Source: Arthrobacter sp. FB24 (lineage in GTDB: Bacteria; Actinomycetota; Actinomycetes; Actinomycetales; Micrococcaceae). Taken from it: 64,000 bases of DNA. Both the position numbers and the translations under genes were made by a program. The notes under the pieces are model-generated. The model worked only from the letters and a program-made list of their open reading frames with translations, searched no databases and was not told where the DNA came from. This document shows positions 53,854 through 63,775 of this stretch, piece after piece. The stretch is taken from NCBI RefSeq assembly GCF_000196235.1, contig NC_008541.1:3782001-3846000 (forward strand). Reading direction: 5' to 3'. Every line of letters starts with the position of its first letter. The first letter of the stretch is position 1.

Positions 53854-55362
53854 CTATTCGTGGTTGATAGCGGCCGAGCTGCGCTCATGCGGGGCCGGAC
53901 GGCCTCCGGGCCGGCTCATCTGGAATCCGGGGATATCCTCGGGGTTGGGACCGCCGCGGAACTTGGGCGACGGAGCCTCTCCGCCGCTGATCCGCTCGAG
54001 CTCCTGGTCCTCGAAGTCATCCTCGACGCCGAGCATGATGGCAGAGTCGTGATTGGTGATTTCGCCGCGGAACGCACGGACCATGACGCCGCGATCGAAC
54101 TGGCCCTCCCATTTGGAGACCACGAACGTGGCTACGCAGTTCCCCAGCAGGTTGACCACAACCCGCATGGAATCCATCAGACGGTCTGCGCCAAGGAGCA
54201 GTGCCACGCCGGCAACCGGGAAGATTCCCAAGGCGGCTGCGGTGGCGGACAGGGCGAGGAACGAGGACCCGGGCACTCCGGCCATGCCCTTGGAGGTCAG
54301 GAGCAGGACGCCGAGGGCGGCCAACTGCTGGCCAAGGTCCAGGTTGTGGCCGAAAGCCTGCGCCAGGAAGAGCAGGGAGATGGAAAGGTAGATGGCGGCG
54401 CCATCGAGGTTGAACGAATAGCCGGTGGGAACCACCAGGCCGGTCGTCGCCCGTGAGCAGCCTGCATTGGTCAGCTTGGTCATGATCCGCGGCATAACAG
54501 CCTCGGTGGAGGCAGTTCCGAGCGCCAGCAGGAACTCTTCGCGGGTGTACTTCAGGAAATGCCAGAGCGGAACCCGGGCAAAGCCCCAGGCGACAAGGAA
54601 CAACAGCGCGATGAAGACGACGGCGGCGCCGTAGCAGGCTGCAATCAACTTGGCGTAGGTGCCGAGGGTACCGAGGCCGTACTGGCCGATGATGAATGCC
54701 ATAGCTCCGAAGGCACCGATGGGCGCCACCTTCATGATCCAGGACATGATCTTGAAGATGAGCTCCAGGACAGTTTCCATGAGGCTGATGACCGGCATGC
54801 AGCGCTCGCGTCCGATGACCACGATGGCCGCGCCGAAGAACACGGAGAAGAACAGGACCTGCAGGAGGCTGTTGCTCGCGAAGGCACCGATCACGCTGGT
54901 GGGAATGATGTCCAGGATGAAGTGGGCCGCGTCTTTCGGCGGCGTGGTGCCGGTTTTCGCGTTCAACGCTTCCTGGGAGAGCGTGCTGGGATCGATGTTC
55001 AGCCCGGCACCGGGCTGGACGATGTTGCCTACGATCAGGCCGAAGACCAGCGCGAAGAGCGTGGCCGCGGTGAAGTAGAGAAGGGCTTTGACTCCAACCC
55101 TTCCGACCGCCTTGACGTCGCCTACGGCCGAGATTCCGGTGACAATCACCAGGAAAATCAGCGGCGCGATGATCATCTTGATGAGCTGGATGAATCCATC
55201 ACCGAGAGGCCTCAGCTGCGAGCCGAGGTCCGGCCAGAAATGTCCGATAAGAACACCTGCCACAACGGCGATCAGAATTTGGAAGAAGAGCGACCTATAC
55301 AGGGGCTTCTTCTTCGACGGCGCCGAACTCGCCTTCAGCGCCGCAGAGTCTGGGATCTTCAT
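53854..55362 (-). CDS. dctA: C4-dicarboxylate/proton or sodium symporter (DctA-type, DAACS)
   Basis: A 502-residue membrane transporter with about eight helices and re-entrant loops. Landmarks are IIAPLIFLVIVTGI, LALGTASTEAVMPRIM (serine-rich hairpin region), PTGYSFNLDGAAIYL and MDSMRVVVNLLGNCVA. It imports succinate, fumarate or malate in known relatives. The 60-residue hydrophilic C-terminus is longer than usual. It has its own upstream region (55363-55582) with a perfect 15-bp palindrome at 55456. Confidence 0.94.
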   Translation of the reverse strand: MKIPDSAALKASSAPSKKKPLYRSLFFQILIAVVAGVLIGHFWPDLGSQLRPLGDGFIQLIKMIIAPLIFLVIVTGISAVGDVKAVGRVGVKALLYFTAATLFALVFGLIVGNIVQPGAGLNIDPSTLSQEALNAKTGTTPPKDAAHFILDIIPTSVIGAFASNSLLQVLFFSVFFGAAIVVIGRERCMPVISLMETVLELIFKIMSWIMKVAPIGAFGAMAFIIGQYGLGTLGTYAKLIAACYGAAVVFIALLFLVAWGFARVPLWHFLKYTREEFLLALGTASTEAVMPRIMTKLTNAGCSRATTGLVVPTGYSFNLDGAAIYLSISLLFLAQAFGHNLDLGQQLAALGVLLLTSKGMAGVPGSSFLALSATAAALGIFPVAGVALLLGADRLMDSMRVVVNLLGNCVATFVVSKWEGQFDRGVMVRAFRGEITNHDSAIMLGVEDDFEDQELERISGGEAPSPKFRGGPNPEDIPGFQMSRPGGRPAPHERSSAAINHE

Positions 55363-55455
55363 TGATCTGTACCTATCAATCGGGAACAGCCCCGGAGATC
55401 GGGGTCTGTTTCCAAAGTAACCCCGCTCATATTATTCCGCAAGAGGAAATTCAAT

Positions 55456-55470
55456 TTCCACAGTGTGGAA
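55456..55470. promoter_or_regulatory. IclR-like palindromic operator before dctA
   Basis: TTCCACAGTGTGGAA is a perfect palindrome around one central base, in an AT-rich patch 94 bp upstream of dctA. The TTCCA...TGGAA layout resembles IclR-family sites and recurs upstream of the NCS1 transporter (58815). No regulator of that family is encoded here. The rest of the 220-bp gap shows no gene. Confidence 0.7.
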
Positions 55471-55582
55471 TCATATGGGATTTTTTGGGCATACAAAATC
55501 CGCTGCGGAAACGGACGCCTGTCCGGGGAAACCCCGGCCCAAACGTCCGCCTACGCAGCGGAAAGTATGGCTTTTCTTGTTG

Positions 55583-56362
55583 TTAGCCGCGGCCGATGAA
55601 CGGCATTCCTGCTGCCGTGATGACCACCGAGCCGACGCTGGCCGTTGGTGGCATGCCTGCCATCAGCAGCACCGCGCGGGCGGCGTCCTGCACCGGGAAC
55701 GTGGGCTCCACGCGGCGGCTGCCGTCAGCCTGCAGGGCGCCGGAGTCCACTCCGATGGTGCCCATGATGTCCGTGGCGGTATTGCCGATGTCGATCTGGC
55801 CGCACGTGATGCCGAAATCCCTGCCGTCCAGTTCGATGCTCTTGGTCAGGCCTGTCATGGCGTGCTTGGTCACCGTGTACGCCACGGTCCGGGGCCGCGG
55901 GGAATGGGCGGAAATGGAGCCGTTGTTGATGATCCGGCCGCCCTGCGGCTCTTGGGCCTTCATCGCCCGCACCGCAGCGGCGGCACACAGCATGGAACCG
56001 GTGAGGTTCACCGCCACCACCGCATCCCAGTCCGCCACGCTGATTTCGTCCACCGACGCAGCCGGGCCGAAGACCCCCGCGTTGTTGAACAGGACATCCA
56101 CCCGCCCCCACTTCCGGAGGGCCGTGGCGAAAAGGCGTTCGACGTCGTCGGGCACCGTGACATCGCAGGTCACCGCCAGTGCCTGGCGGTGACCTGCTGC
56201 GGACTCCAGCAGCGGAGCCTCACGGCGGCCGGCCAGCACCACGCGGTAGCCTTCGGCCAGCATAAGCCGCGCCACCGCCCGGCCGATCCCGGACCCTGCA
56301 CCGGTCACGACGGCGACCGGCCCCGGCCGGTGGGGTGGTACAGGCCGGTGGGTTGCAGTCAT
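55583..56362 (-). CDS. Short-chain dehydrogenase/reductase
   Basis: A 259-residue classical SDR. The cofactor motif is [14 protein letters not shown] with a basic RR after beta-2 (AGRREAP), suggesting NADP. The NNAG motif ([10 protein letters not shown]), Ser in NNGSISAHS and YTVTK (Tyr/Lys catalytic pair) are present. The end FIGRG is normal. It follows the racemase by 42 bases and is probably in the NCS1-racemase-SDR operon. Substrate unknown. Confidence 0.92.
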   Translation of the reverse strand: MTATHRPVPPHRPGPVAVVTGAGSGIGRAVARLMLAEGYRVVLAGRREAPLLESAAGHRQALAVTCDVTVPDDVERLFATALRKWGRVDVLFNNAGVFGPAASVDEISVADWDAVVAVNLTGSMLCAAAAVRAMKAQEPQGGRIINNGSISAHSPRPRTVAYTVTKHAMTGLTKSIELDGRDFGITCGQIDIGNTATDIMGTIGVDSGALQADGSRRVEPTFPVQDAARAVLLMAGMPPTASVGSVVITAAGMPFIGRG

Positions 56363-56404
56363 TCGTCGCTCCTTGCGTTGATGGCCGGACCGCCAGGGCC
56401 GCGG

Positions 56405-57148
56405 CTACGGCGCAGCGGGCACGTCCGCTGCCGTTACGGGCCAGCCTATGACGGTCTTGGGCCGCGGGCTGGCGTAGGTCCGGACTTTGGACGTGGACAG
56501 CCCCAGCCGCACCAGGGACTCCGCGATGGTCACGGCGGCCGCCACTCCATCAACCACCGGGACGCCCGCACGCTTGCGGATCTCCTCGTCCAGGCCGGCC
56601 ATCCCGCCACACCCCAGGACAATCACCTCGGCCTTGTCGTCACGCACCGCCGCCAGCGACTGCTCGATGATCGCTTCGACAGCCCGCTCCGGCTCCTCTT
56701 CCAGCTCCAGGACGGCCATCCCGCTGGCCCGCACCGAGGCACACCGCGCATCGAGGCCGGCCAGCTTCAACCGGTCCTCGATGAGCGGAACCGCCCTGTC
56801 AAGGGTGGTGACCACCGAGTACTTGTGGCCAAGGAACATCGCCGTGGAGGCCGCCGCCTCGGTGATGTCGACGACGGGGACGTCCAGGAGCTCCTGCAGC
56901 CCCTCCCGTCCGTGCTCTCCGTACCCGGCCTGGATAACGGCGTCGAACGGCTCCGGGTAGTTGACCACGGCGTCCATGACGGCGATCGCGGCGAGGTAGC
57001 TTTCAAAGTTCCCCTCACAGGAGTCCGCGCCGAACCGCGGCGTGAGCCCCACGATCTCGGTGCCTGGTGCCGCGACGGACCGCGCCTGGGCGGCGATGGA
57101 GTCGGTCATGGACTGCGTGGTGTTCACGTTGGCGACAAGTATGCGCAT
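56405..57148 (-). CDS. Asp/Glu/hydantoin racemase family protein
   Basis: A 247-residue racemase starting at ATG 57148 (GGAAGAAAC upstream); upstream frame lacks a start signal. MRILVANVNTTQSMTDSIA is the family N-terminus. The two catalytic cysteines fit GADSCEGN and LGCGGMAG. VNYPEPFDAVIQAGYGEHG lies between them. Hydantoin racemases act on 5-substituted hydantoins and help their full use. Next to an NCS1 transporter this suggests hydantoin or allantoin-type substrates. No hydantoinase or carbamoylase gene lies in the window. Confidence 0.88.
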   Translation of the reverse strand: MRILVANVNTTQSMTDSIAAQARSVAAPGTEIVGLTPRFGADSCEGNFESYLAAIAVMDAVVNYPEPFDAVIQAGYGEHGREGLQELLDVPVVDITEAAASTAMFLGHKYSVVTTLDRAVPLIEDRLKLAGLDARCASVRASGMAVLELEEEPERAVEAIIEQSLAAVRDDKAEVIVLGCGGMAGLDEEIRKRAGVPVVDGVAAAVTIAESLVRLGLSTSKVRTYASPRPKTVIGWPVTAADVPAAP

Positions 57149-57188
57149 GGTTGTTTCTTCCGTTGTCTGTGGGGCCGGGTGGCGTTCG

Positions 57189-58757
57189 TCAGTGCGTGCT
57201 CGCGACGGCGATGGATTCGCCGTCGACATCTTCGAGCCGCTGCGAGCGGTCGGCGATGAAGTAGTACACCACTGCGGCGATGCCGGCCGCGAAGAACCAG
57301 GCGAAGGGGGCGGCTGCCTCGAGCGCCGGAACGAAGGCTATCAGGAGCGCGACGACGGCCGCCGGGACGAGCGCGATGATCGCCCGGGGGTTCACGCCCT
57401 TCTTGTAGTAGTAGGCTCCGGCGGGGTCAGCCGTGTAAAGCTCGGGGACATTGACCCGGCCGCGGCGCAGCAGCCAGTAGTCGGCCATCACGACACCGAA
57501 CAGCGGGCCGAGCAACGCTCCGAGGCCGCCGAGGAAGTACACAATCACGAGGGGATTGTTGTACAGGTTCCACGGCAGGATGATCAGTCCGATCGTGCCG
57601 CTGACCCAGGCCGCCTTGCGGAAGTTCAGGTGCCTCGGGAAGAGGTTGGTCAGGGCGTAGACCGGGGCCACGAAGTTTGCCATCAGGTTCACGGCGATGG
57701 TCAGGATGAGCAGCGCGAGGCACGCCAGGACCAGGAACAAGGTGTTCGGTATGGTCTGGACAATGTCCGACGGGCTCTGGATGACCGTGCCGTTGATCTT
57801 GAACTGGCCGCCGGCCATGACCACCACAATGGCGCCGAAGAGGAGCATGTTGATGGGGATGCCCCAGAAGTTGCCGCGGACCACTGCCTTCTTGGAAACG
57901 GCGGACCGGGTGAAGTCGCAGAAGTTCAGGACGAAAGTTCCGTAGATGGACACCCACAGGGCGCCGCCGGCGAAGATGGTGCGCCACATGTCCGCCCCTT
58001 CGAGGGCGTTGTCCGAAGACCAGGCAATGGAGCCGCCGGCTTCGATGAAGATCCAGACGGCGATGGCCGCCATGGTCACCAGGATGATGGGCCCGGCAAA
58101 AGCCTCGTACTTGCGGATCATTTCCATGCCGAAGCTGACGATGATCAGCTGCACGATCCAGAGGAACACAAAGGCGGCCCAGCCCAGGGTGGACAGCCCC
58201 AGGATCGAGTTGGAGTCCAGCTCCTTCAGCGAAGGAACCATGGCCACGAGCATGACGCGAAGCACCACCGACGCCAGGTAGGTCTGGATGCCGAACCAGG
58301 CCACGGCCACGGCACCGCGCAGGAGGCTGGCGATCTGGGCTCCCCTGATGCCGAAGCTGATCCGGCTCATGACGGGGAACGGCACTCCGGTTTTGACGCC
58401 CATGAACCCCGAGAAGCTTAGGAGCCCGAACAGGAGGACGGCACCGACGCCGAGGGCCAGCAGGATCTGCCAGCCGCCGAGGCCCAGTGCGAAAAGCCCG
58501 ATGGCGAAGGCATAGTTTCCAAGGCTGTGGACGTCGTTGGCCCACAGGGTGAAGATACTGTAGCTCGTCCAGCGGCGGCCTTCCCGCTTCGTCGGAGCAA
58601 GGTCGATGTTGTACAGGCTGGGGCTGATGGTGCGCCCGGACGCGGCGCTCGCTGTTTCACACAGGGCTTCGACGCCCGTTGCGGGATGGACCGGCTGGTC
58701 CGACAACTCTGTCGGGCCGGAATCCGTTTCGACGCCGACTGATGGGGTCGTCTGCAT
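57189..58757 (-). CDS. NCS1-family transporter (hydantoin/allantoin/nucleobase)
   Basis: A 522-residue permease with about 12 helices. It starts at ATG 58757, preceded by GGAG. The family start is seen in SLYNIDLAPTKREGRRWTSY then SIFTLWANDVHSLGNYAFAI, followed by GVPFPVMSRISFGIRGAQIA, DFTRSAVSKKAVVRGNFWGI and LPWNLYNNPLVIVYFLGGLG. This is the LeuT-fold group with Mhp1 (hydantoin) and PucI (allantoin). It heads an operon with the racemase and SDR. It probably imports a 5-substituted hydantoin or a purine-derived ureide, by proton or sodium symport. Confidence 0.92.
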   Translation of the reverse strand: MQTTPSVGVETDSGPTELSDQPVHPATGVEALCETASAASGRTISPSLYNIDLAPTKREGRRWTSYSIFTLWANDVHSLGNYAFAIGLFALGLGGWQILLALGVGAVLLFGLLSFSGFMGVKTGVPFPVMSRISFGIRGAQIASLLRGAVAVAWFGIQTYLASVVLRVMLVAMVPSLKELDSNSILGLSTLGWAAFVFLWIVQLIIVSFGMEMIRKYEAFAGPIILVTMAAIAVWIFIEAGGSIAWSSDNALEGADMWRTIFAGGALWVSIYGTFVLNFCDFTRSAVSKKAVVRGNFWGIPINMLLFGAIVVVMAGGQFKINGTVIQSPSDIVQTIPNTLFLVLACLALLILTIAVNLMANFVAPVYALTNLFPRHLNFRKAAWVSGTIGLIILPWNLYNNPLVIVYFLGGLGALLGPLFGVVMADYWLLRRGRVNVPELYTADPAGAYYYKKGVNPRAIIALVPAAVVALLIAFVPALEAAAPFAWFFAAGIAAVVYYFIADRSQRLEDVDGESIAVASTH

Positions 58758-59064
58758 CTGGTTCTCCAGTTCTAGGGACGGTGATGGGGGAAGCCATTGC
58801 TTCCGAGAGAGTAATTCCACAAGATGGAAATTTGGTTTTGAGGAGTGGAATAACTTTATGACCTGGGTCACCTTATGGTCAAGGGCGTCGCGGCGCATCA
58901 GACTGTCACAATCCGTCCGCAGGAGCTTTCCCCCTGCCCCGGAGTCAGCATCGCACGGCCGCCTTGACCGCCCGGCCGCTTCTGCATAATCTCGAATGGC
59001 AAGAATGTTTTCTCACAATACGAAAACTCAGAGCCCACACATTCAAAGATGAAAAGAGGCTGCC
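58758..59064. other. 307-bp divergent intergenic region, NCS1 operon versus aceE
   Basis: No gene. It holds the operator at 58814-58851 on the NCS1 side. On the aceE side a candidate promoter has TTGACC (58964-58969), 17 bases, and TAATCT (58987-58992). A short direct repeat TCACAAT(C/A)CG occurs at 58906 and 59013, the second between promoter and aceE start; its meaning is unknown. GAGG lies near 59058, ahead of the ATG. Confidence 0.55.
58814..58851. promoter_or_regulatory. Three half-site operator before the NCS1 operon
   Basis: ATTCCAC (58814-58820), TGGAA (58825-58829) and GTGGAAT (58845-58851) surround the region 57-94 bp upstream of the transporter start. The outer half-sites are perfect 7-bp inverted repeats, and TTCCACAAGATGGAA resembles the perfect palindrome before dctA. 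One regulator, probably IclR-like and encoded elsewhere, may control both. Confidence 0.6.
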
Positions 59065-61833
59065 ATGGCTGCAGGAGAAGATACCTCCCATATCCTCAGC
59101 GGGTTGACTAACCAGCTGCCTGATCGTGATCCGGAAGAGACCGCCGAATGGATTGAGTCCCTGGATACGCTGATCAGGGAACAGGGCACCGAGCGTGCCC
59201 AGTACATCATGCGCAGTCTCCTGCAGCGTGCCGGCGCCCAGAGCGTCGGGGTTCCGATGGTCACCACCACGGACTATGTGAACACCATTCCCGCGGACCA
59301 GGAAGCACCGTTCCCGGGCAACGAGGAATACGAGCGCCGCTACCGGGCGTACATGCGCTGGAACGCCGCGGTCATGGTGCACCGGTCCCAGCGCCCGAAC
59401 ATCGGGGTCGGCGGGCACATCTCCACCTACGCCGGGGCCGCGACCCTGTACGAGGTCGGGTTCAACCACTTCTTCCGCGGCAAGGACCACCCCGGCGGCG
59501 GGGACCAGGTCTTCTTCCAGGGCCACGCCTCCCCGGGCATGTACGCCCGGGCGTTCATGGAAGGACGCCTGACCGAGGAGGACCTGGACGGGTTCCGGCA
59601 GGAAAAGTCCAAGGCCGGCCACGCCCTGTCCTCCTACCCGCACCCGCGGCTGATGCCCGGGTTCTGGGAATTCCCCACCGTGTCCATGGGCATCGGGCCG
59701 ATGAACGCGATCTACCAGGCCCAGTCCAACCGGTACCTGCACAACCGCGGCCTGAAAGACACCTCCGACCAGCAGGTCTGGGCGTTCCTGGGCGACGGGG
59801 AAATGGACGAGCCCGAGTCCCGCGGCCTGCTCCAGCTCGCCGCGAACGAGAACCTGGACAACCTGAACTTCGTGATCAACTGCAACCTCCAGCGCCTGGA
59901 CGGGCCGGTGCGCGGCAACGGGAAGATCATGCAGGAACTCGAAGCGTTCTTCCGCGGCGCGGGCTGGAACGTCATCAAGGTCGTCTGGGGCCGGGAATGG
60001 GATGACCTCCTGGCCAAGGACAACGACGGGTCCCTGGTGAAGATCATGAACGAGACCCCGGACGGGGACTACCAGACCTACAAGGCCGAATCCGGCGGGT
60101 TCGTCCGCGAACACTTCTTCGGGAAGACCCCGCAGACCAAGGACATGGTCGCGGACCTGAGCGATGACCAGATCTGGAACCTCAAGCGCGGCGGCCACGA
60201 CTACCGCAAGGTCTACGCCGCGTACAAGGCAGCCACCGAATTCAAGGGCAAACCCACCGTCATCCTGGCCAAAACGGTCAAGGGCTACGGCCTCGGCCCG
60301 CACTTCGAAGGCCGCAACGCCACCCACCAGATGAAGAAACTCACCCTCGACGACCTCAAGGAATTCAGGGACTACCTAAGGATCCCCATTTCCGACGCCC
60401 GGCTGGAGGAGGACCCGTACAGCCCGCCGTACTTCCACCCCGGCGCCGAGGCTCCGGAGATCGCCTACCTCCTCGAGCGCCGCGCGGCACTCGGCGGCTA
60501 CACGCCCGAGCGCCGCCCCGACCACAAGGCCATTGAACTGCCCGAAGCCAAGACCTTCGACGTCGCCAAGCGCGGCACCGGCAAGCAGCAGGCCGCCACC
60601 ACCATGGCCTTCGTCAGGCTCCTGAAGGACCTGCTCCGCGACAAGAAGTTCGGGCACCGGATTGTTCCGATCGTGCCGGACGAATCCCGCACGTTCGGCA
60701 TGGACGCGTTCTTCCCCACGGCCAAGATCTACAACCCGGGCGGCCAGAACTACCTCTCCGTGGACCGGGACCTGGTCCTGGCCTACAAGGAATCCGCCCA
60801 GGGCCAGCTGATCCACCCCGGCATCAACGAAGCCGGCGCCGTCGCAGCCTTCACCGCCGCCGGCACCGCCTACGCCACCCACGGCGTCCCGCTGATCCCG
60901 GTCTACGTGTTCTACTCCATGTTCGGCTTCCAGCGCACCGGCGACGCCTTCTGGGCCGCCGCGGACCAAATGACCCGCGGCTTCATCATCGGCGCCACCG
61001 CAGGCCGGACCACCCTCACCGGCGAAGGACTCCAGCACGCCGACGGCCACTCCCCCATCCTCGCCGCCACCAACCCGGCCGTCGTCACCTACGACCCCGC
61101 CTACGGCTACGAAATGGGCCACATCATCCGCGACGGCATCGAGCGGATGTACGGACCGGGGGCCGCAAGCGGCGAAGGAACCGGAGCTGCATCCGATAAA
61201 AACCTGATGTACTACCTCACCGTCTACAACGAACCCATCACCCAGCCCAACGAGCCTGAGAACCTCGACGTCAACGGTGTACTGAAAGGCATCTACCGGG
61301 TATCGGCGTCGGGTGCGGAAGGTCCCAAGAGCCAGATCCTGGCCTCGGGCGTTTCGGTGCCCTGGGCGCTGGAAGCCCAGCGGATCCTGGCCGAGGACTG
61401 GGGTGTCTCCGCGGACGTCTGGTCCGTCACGTCATGGAATGAACTCCGCCGCGACGGCCTCGCCGCCGAGGAGGAAGCCTTCCTGAACCCCGGCGAACCG
61501 GCCCGGATTCCGTTTGTGGCCCAGCAATTGGCTGATGCGCAAGGCCCGGTCGTTGCGGTCTCGGACTACATGAAGGCCGTCCCGGACCAGATCCGCCAGT
61601 TCCTCCCGAACCAGTTCGCCTCGCTCGGCGCGGACGGCTTCGGCTTCTCCGACACCCGCGCCGCAGCGCGCCGCTTCTTCAAGAACGACACCCACTCCAT
61701 CGTGGTGAAGACGCTGCAAATGCTCGCGGCGAGGGGCGACGTGGAGGAGGGGGCGCCGTCGTACGCCATGGACCGCTACAAACTCCTGGACGTGAACGCC
61801 GGAACCACCGGAGGAGCCGGCGGCGACGCCTGA
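59065..61833 (+). CDS. aceE: Pyruvate dehydrogenase E1 component, homodimeric type
   Basis: A 922-residue thiamine-diphosphate enzyme that decarboxylates pyruvate for the PDH complex. N-terminal [18 protein letters not shown] and [20 protein letters not shown], the TPP motif from [12 protein letters not shown] to NFVINCN, and the transketolase-like central part with FGMDAFFP and YYLTVYNEP follow the AceE order. The start has AAAGAGG upstream. Length fits actinobacterial AceE (about 910-930). E2 and E3 are not adjacent, as usual in this group. Confidence 0.97.
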   Translation: MAAGEDTSHILSGLTNQLPDRDPEETAEWIESLDTLIREQGTERAQYIMRSLLQRAGAQSVGVPMVTTTDYVNTIPADQEAPFPGNEEYERRYRAYMRWNAAVMVHRSQRPNIGVGGHISTYAGAATLYEVGFNHFFRGKDHPGGGDQVFFQGHASPGMYARAFMEGRLTEEDLDGFRQEKSKAGHALSSYPHPRLMPGFWEFPTVSMGIGPMNAIYQAQSNRYLHNRGLKDTSDQQVWAFLGDGEMDEPESRGLLQLAANENLDNLNFVINCNLQRLDGPVRGNGKIMQELEAFFRGAGWNVIKVVWGREWDDLLAKDNDGSLVKIMNETPDGDYQTYKAESGGFVREHFFGKTPQTKDMVADLSDDQIWNLKRGGHDYRKVYAAYKAATEFKGKPTVILAKTVKGYGLGPHFEGRNATHQMKKLTLDDLKEFRDYLRIPISDARLEEDPYSPPYFHPGAEAPEIAYLLERRAALGGYTPERRPDHKAIELPEAKTFDVAKRGTGKQQAATTMAFVRLLKDLLRDKKFGHRIVPIVPDESRTFGMDAFFPTAKIYNPGGQNYLSVDRDLVLAYKESAQGQLIHPGINEAGAVAAFTAAGTAYATHGVPLIPVYVFYSMFGFQRTGDAFWAAADQMTRGFIIGATAGRTTLTGEGLQHADGHSPILAATNPAVVTYDPAYGYEMGHIIRDGIERMYGPGAASGEGTGAASDKNLMYYLTVYNEPITQPNEPENLDVNGVLKGIYRVSASGAEGPKSQILASGVSVPWALEAQRILAEDWGVSADVWSVTSWNELRRDGLAAEEEAFLNPGEPARIPFVAQQLADAQGPVVAVSDYMKAVPDQIRQFLPNQFASLGADGFGFSDTRAAARRFFKNDTHSIVVKTLQMLAARGDVEEGAPSYAMDRYKLLDVNAGTTGGAGGDA

Positions 61834-61849
61834 CCGCCTCATCGATACA

Positions 61850-61893
61850 ACAGTTGACGGCAGTGTTCCGTACGGAACACTGCCGTCAACTGT
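61850..61893. terminator. 44-bp perfect palindrome after aceE
   Basis: Two 22-base arms meet without a spacer: the left begins ACAGTTGACGGCAGTG and ends TTCCGT, and the right is its exact reverse complement. It starts 17 bp after the aceE stop and ends 24 bp before the MobA-like start. It can form a very stable hairpin with a tiny loop but has no T-run. A terminator/mRNA-end structure is most likely; a protein-binding palindrome is possible. Confidence 0.8.
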
Positions 61894-61917
61894 CATGTGG
61901 CTGGATAGGCTGGAGCG

Positions 61918-62526
61918 ATGGCTGACTTACGGGAACGGAGTACGACGGCGGTGCTGCTCGCCGCCGGCGCGGGCACCCGTTTGGGGCGGGGCCCCAAGGC
62001 CCTGCTGCCGTTCCGCGGCCGCACCCTGGTGGACGTGATCGCCGGGGTGCTGCTCGACGGCGGATGCCGCGACGTCGTGATCGTCCTCGGGGCCGACGCG
62101 GTCCGGGTCCGCGAAACCGCCGACCTGGCCCCGTACACCGTCGTCCATAACCCGGACTGGCAGTCCGGGATGGGCGGTTCGTTCCGGCTGGGAGTTGCCG
62201 CAGCGGCAGCTGACGACCATGTGCTGGTCGCGCTGGTGGACCAGCCCGGCCTGACTCCGGAAACCGTGTCCCGGCTCCTGGCAGCCCACGCGCCCGGCCG
62301 GGTGACTGCCGCCGCCTACCGCGGTGAGGACGGTGTCCTCCGGCGCGGCCATCCGCTGCTGCTGGACGCCGGCCTGCGAGCCGACGCGGCTGAATCAGCA
62401 ACAGGCGACGCCGGAGCCCGTCATTTCCTGCAGGCCCACCCCGAGCTCATCGATCTGGTGGACTGCAGCGACCAGTCCGGCGGCGGGGACCTCGACACCC
62501 CTGAGCAGCTGGGGCTTCTCGGCTAG
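61918..62526 (+). CDS. MobA-like nucleotidyltransferase (molybdenum-cofactor type)
   Basis: A 202-residue NTP-transferase. The N-terminal signature is LLAAGAGTRLGRGPKALLPF, with VVHNPDWQSGMGGSFRLGVA and ALVDQPGLTPETV. These match MocA/CoxI-type CTP:molybdopterin cytidylyltransferases, which supply MCD to hydroxylases. The substrate nucleotide cannot be set by eye. A molybdopterin oxidoreductase lies 9.6 kb upstream but belongs to the sulfite-oxidase family, which does not use MCD. Confidence 0.85.
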   Translation: MADLRERSTTAVLLAAGAGTRLGRGPKALLPFRGRTLVDVIAGVLLDGGCRDVVIVLGADAVRVRETADLAPYTVVHNPDWQSGMGGSFRLGVAAAAADDHVLVALVDQPGLTPETVSRLLAAHAPGRVTAAAYRGEDGVLRRGHPLLLDAGLRADAAESATGDAGARHFLQAHPELIDLVDCSDQSGGGDLDTPEQLGLLG

Positions 62527-62530
62527 CGGC

Positions 62531-63181
62531 TCAGGGCCGCATTCCCGCTGCGAGCAACTCCTCCAGTCCGCGTTTGAAGCCGGACCGGCCGCCATGGGCT
62601 GGATGCCTGATCTTCGGCACGTCCAGGCCGCTCCGGTGCAGGCTGCGGTGCGCCACATTGCCTACGGCCACCACGGTTTCGATCGGAAAGAGCTCTGTCA
62701 GTGCCTGCCAAAAAGGAGTGCCGAGTGCTGCCTCGGCCGGCTTCGGTGTGCGGTTGGACAACGGACGCCCCGGCACGTGCGTATGCCACGGGCAGGCGCT
62801 CCACAGCAGGGGCAGGACTTCCAGCTCGGCCAGGACCTGCCACATGACTGTTGCGGTGGGCTCGGCTGCGACGCCGGCTGCTTCAGCCGGCAGCACATAT
62901 CCCTTGCCCGGCCCGAACAGGCCAAAGCTATTGGGCGGACCTTCAAACATGGTGCGGTTGGTAAAGGGAACACCGGTGACCCTCATGCCCCTGAAGCCGG
63001 GGGCCTCCCCCACCAGCAGCACTTTCGGGGATCGGTCCAGCATTTCCTGCAGGTAGATCCCCAGGTTCCGCCGGCGCTGCGCATTTTCCGGGACGGCGTG
63101 GTCGAAGAAGTTGTTGCACCCCGGCCCTGTTGCCACGGCCGCGAGCCGCTCGATGAAGGCATCGATTGCCGATGAAGTCAT
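62531..63181 (-). CDS. Uracil-DNA glycosylase superfamily protein
   Basis: A 216-residue protein starting at ATG 63181. Motif 1 is LLVGEAPGFRGMRVTGVPFTN; a late IRHPAHGGRSGF corresponds to the His-containing motif 2. AVGNVAHRSLHRSG is between them. These are the features of UDG-fold enzymes, though the exact class is unclear and some relatives may not act on uracil. It converges with the MobA-like gene, 4 bases apart. Confidence 0.85.
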   Translation of the reverse strand: MTSSAIDAFIERLAAVATGPGCNNFFDHAVPENAQRRRNLGIYLQEMLDRSPKVLLVGEAPGFRGMRVTGVPFTNRTMFEGPPNSFGLFGPGKGYVLPAEAAGVAAEPTATVMWQVLAELEVLPLLWSACPWHTHVPGRPLSNRTPKPAEAALGTPFWQALTELFPIETVVAVGNVAHRSLHRSGLDVPKIRHPAHGGRSGFKRGLEELLAAGMRP

Positions 63182-63250
63182 TCCATGCCGTTTCCCTTGG
63201 CAGCTGGTCGGGCAACCAGAATATCCGGGCCGCCGCCGTAGCATGGGGGC

Positions 63251-63775
63251 ATGACGGATATGACCATCTTCACGGTGGGGCACTCCACTCATGCCATCGA
63301 CGAATTCGTCGGCATCCTCAAGGCCCACGGCATCAAGAAGCTGATCGACGTGCGCACCGTCGCGAAGTCGCGGCACAATCCGCAGTTCAACGAGGGCGCC
63401 CTGGCGGCGAGCGTGCGCGCCAGCGGGATCACCTACCGGCGGATGGAATCCCTTGGCGGACTGCGGCACGCCCGGAAAGACAGCTCCAACGGCGCCTGGC
63501 GGAACGCGTCTTTCCGGGGGTATGCGGACTACATGCAGACCGAAGAGTTCTCGTCAGCGATCGATCAGCTGATGGAACGCGGGCGCACCAACAACGCGGC
63601 GATCATGTGCGCTGAGGCGGTCCCGTGGCGCTGCCACCGCTCATTGATCGGTGACGCACTCCTGGTCCGCAACGTCCAGGTGCTGGACATCATGACCGAA
63701 AAGTCCGCCAAACCCCACACCCTGACTTCCTTTGCACGCGTCGAGGGAGAGCGGGTGTGGTATCCGGCGGACTAA
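63251..63775 (+). CDS. DUF488 family protein
   Basis: A 174-residue protein of the DUF488 family. It opens with IFTVGHSTHAIDEFVGILKA, continues KLIDVRTVAKSRHNPQFNE and has MCAEAVPWRCHRSLIGDAL near the end, the conserved cysteine/arginine region. Function is not established. It is divergent from the glycosylase-like gene, with about 69 bp between. Confidence 0.88.
   Translation: MTDMTIFTVGHSTHAIDEFVGILKAHGIKKLIDVRTVAKSRHNPQFNEGALAASVRASGITYRRMESLGGLRHARKDSSNGAWRNASFRGYADYMQTEEFSSAIDQLMERGRTNNAAIMCAEAVPWRCHRSLIGDALLVRNVQVLDIMTEKSAKPHTLTSFARVEGERVWYPAD

Noticed and set aside
58945..60327. 460-residue minus-strand open frame inside aceE
   Set aside because: Shadow of aceE created by high GC at third positions; the plus-strand frame has full AceE motifs.
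61850..61893. Palindrome as an attachment site or mobile-element end
   Set aside because: No integrase, no transposase, no target duplication, and it lies cleanly between two housekeeping-type genes.
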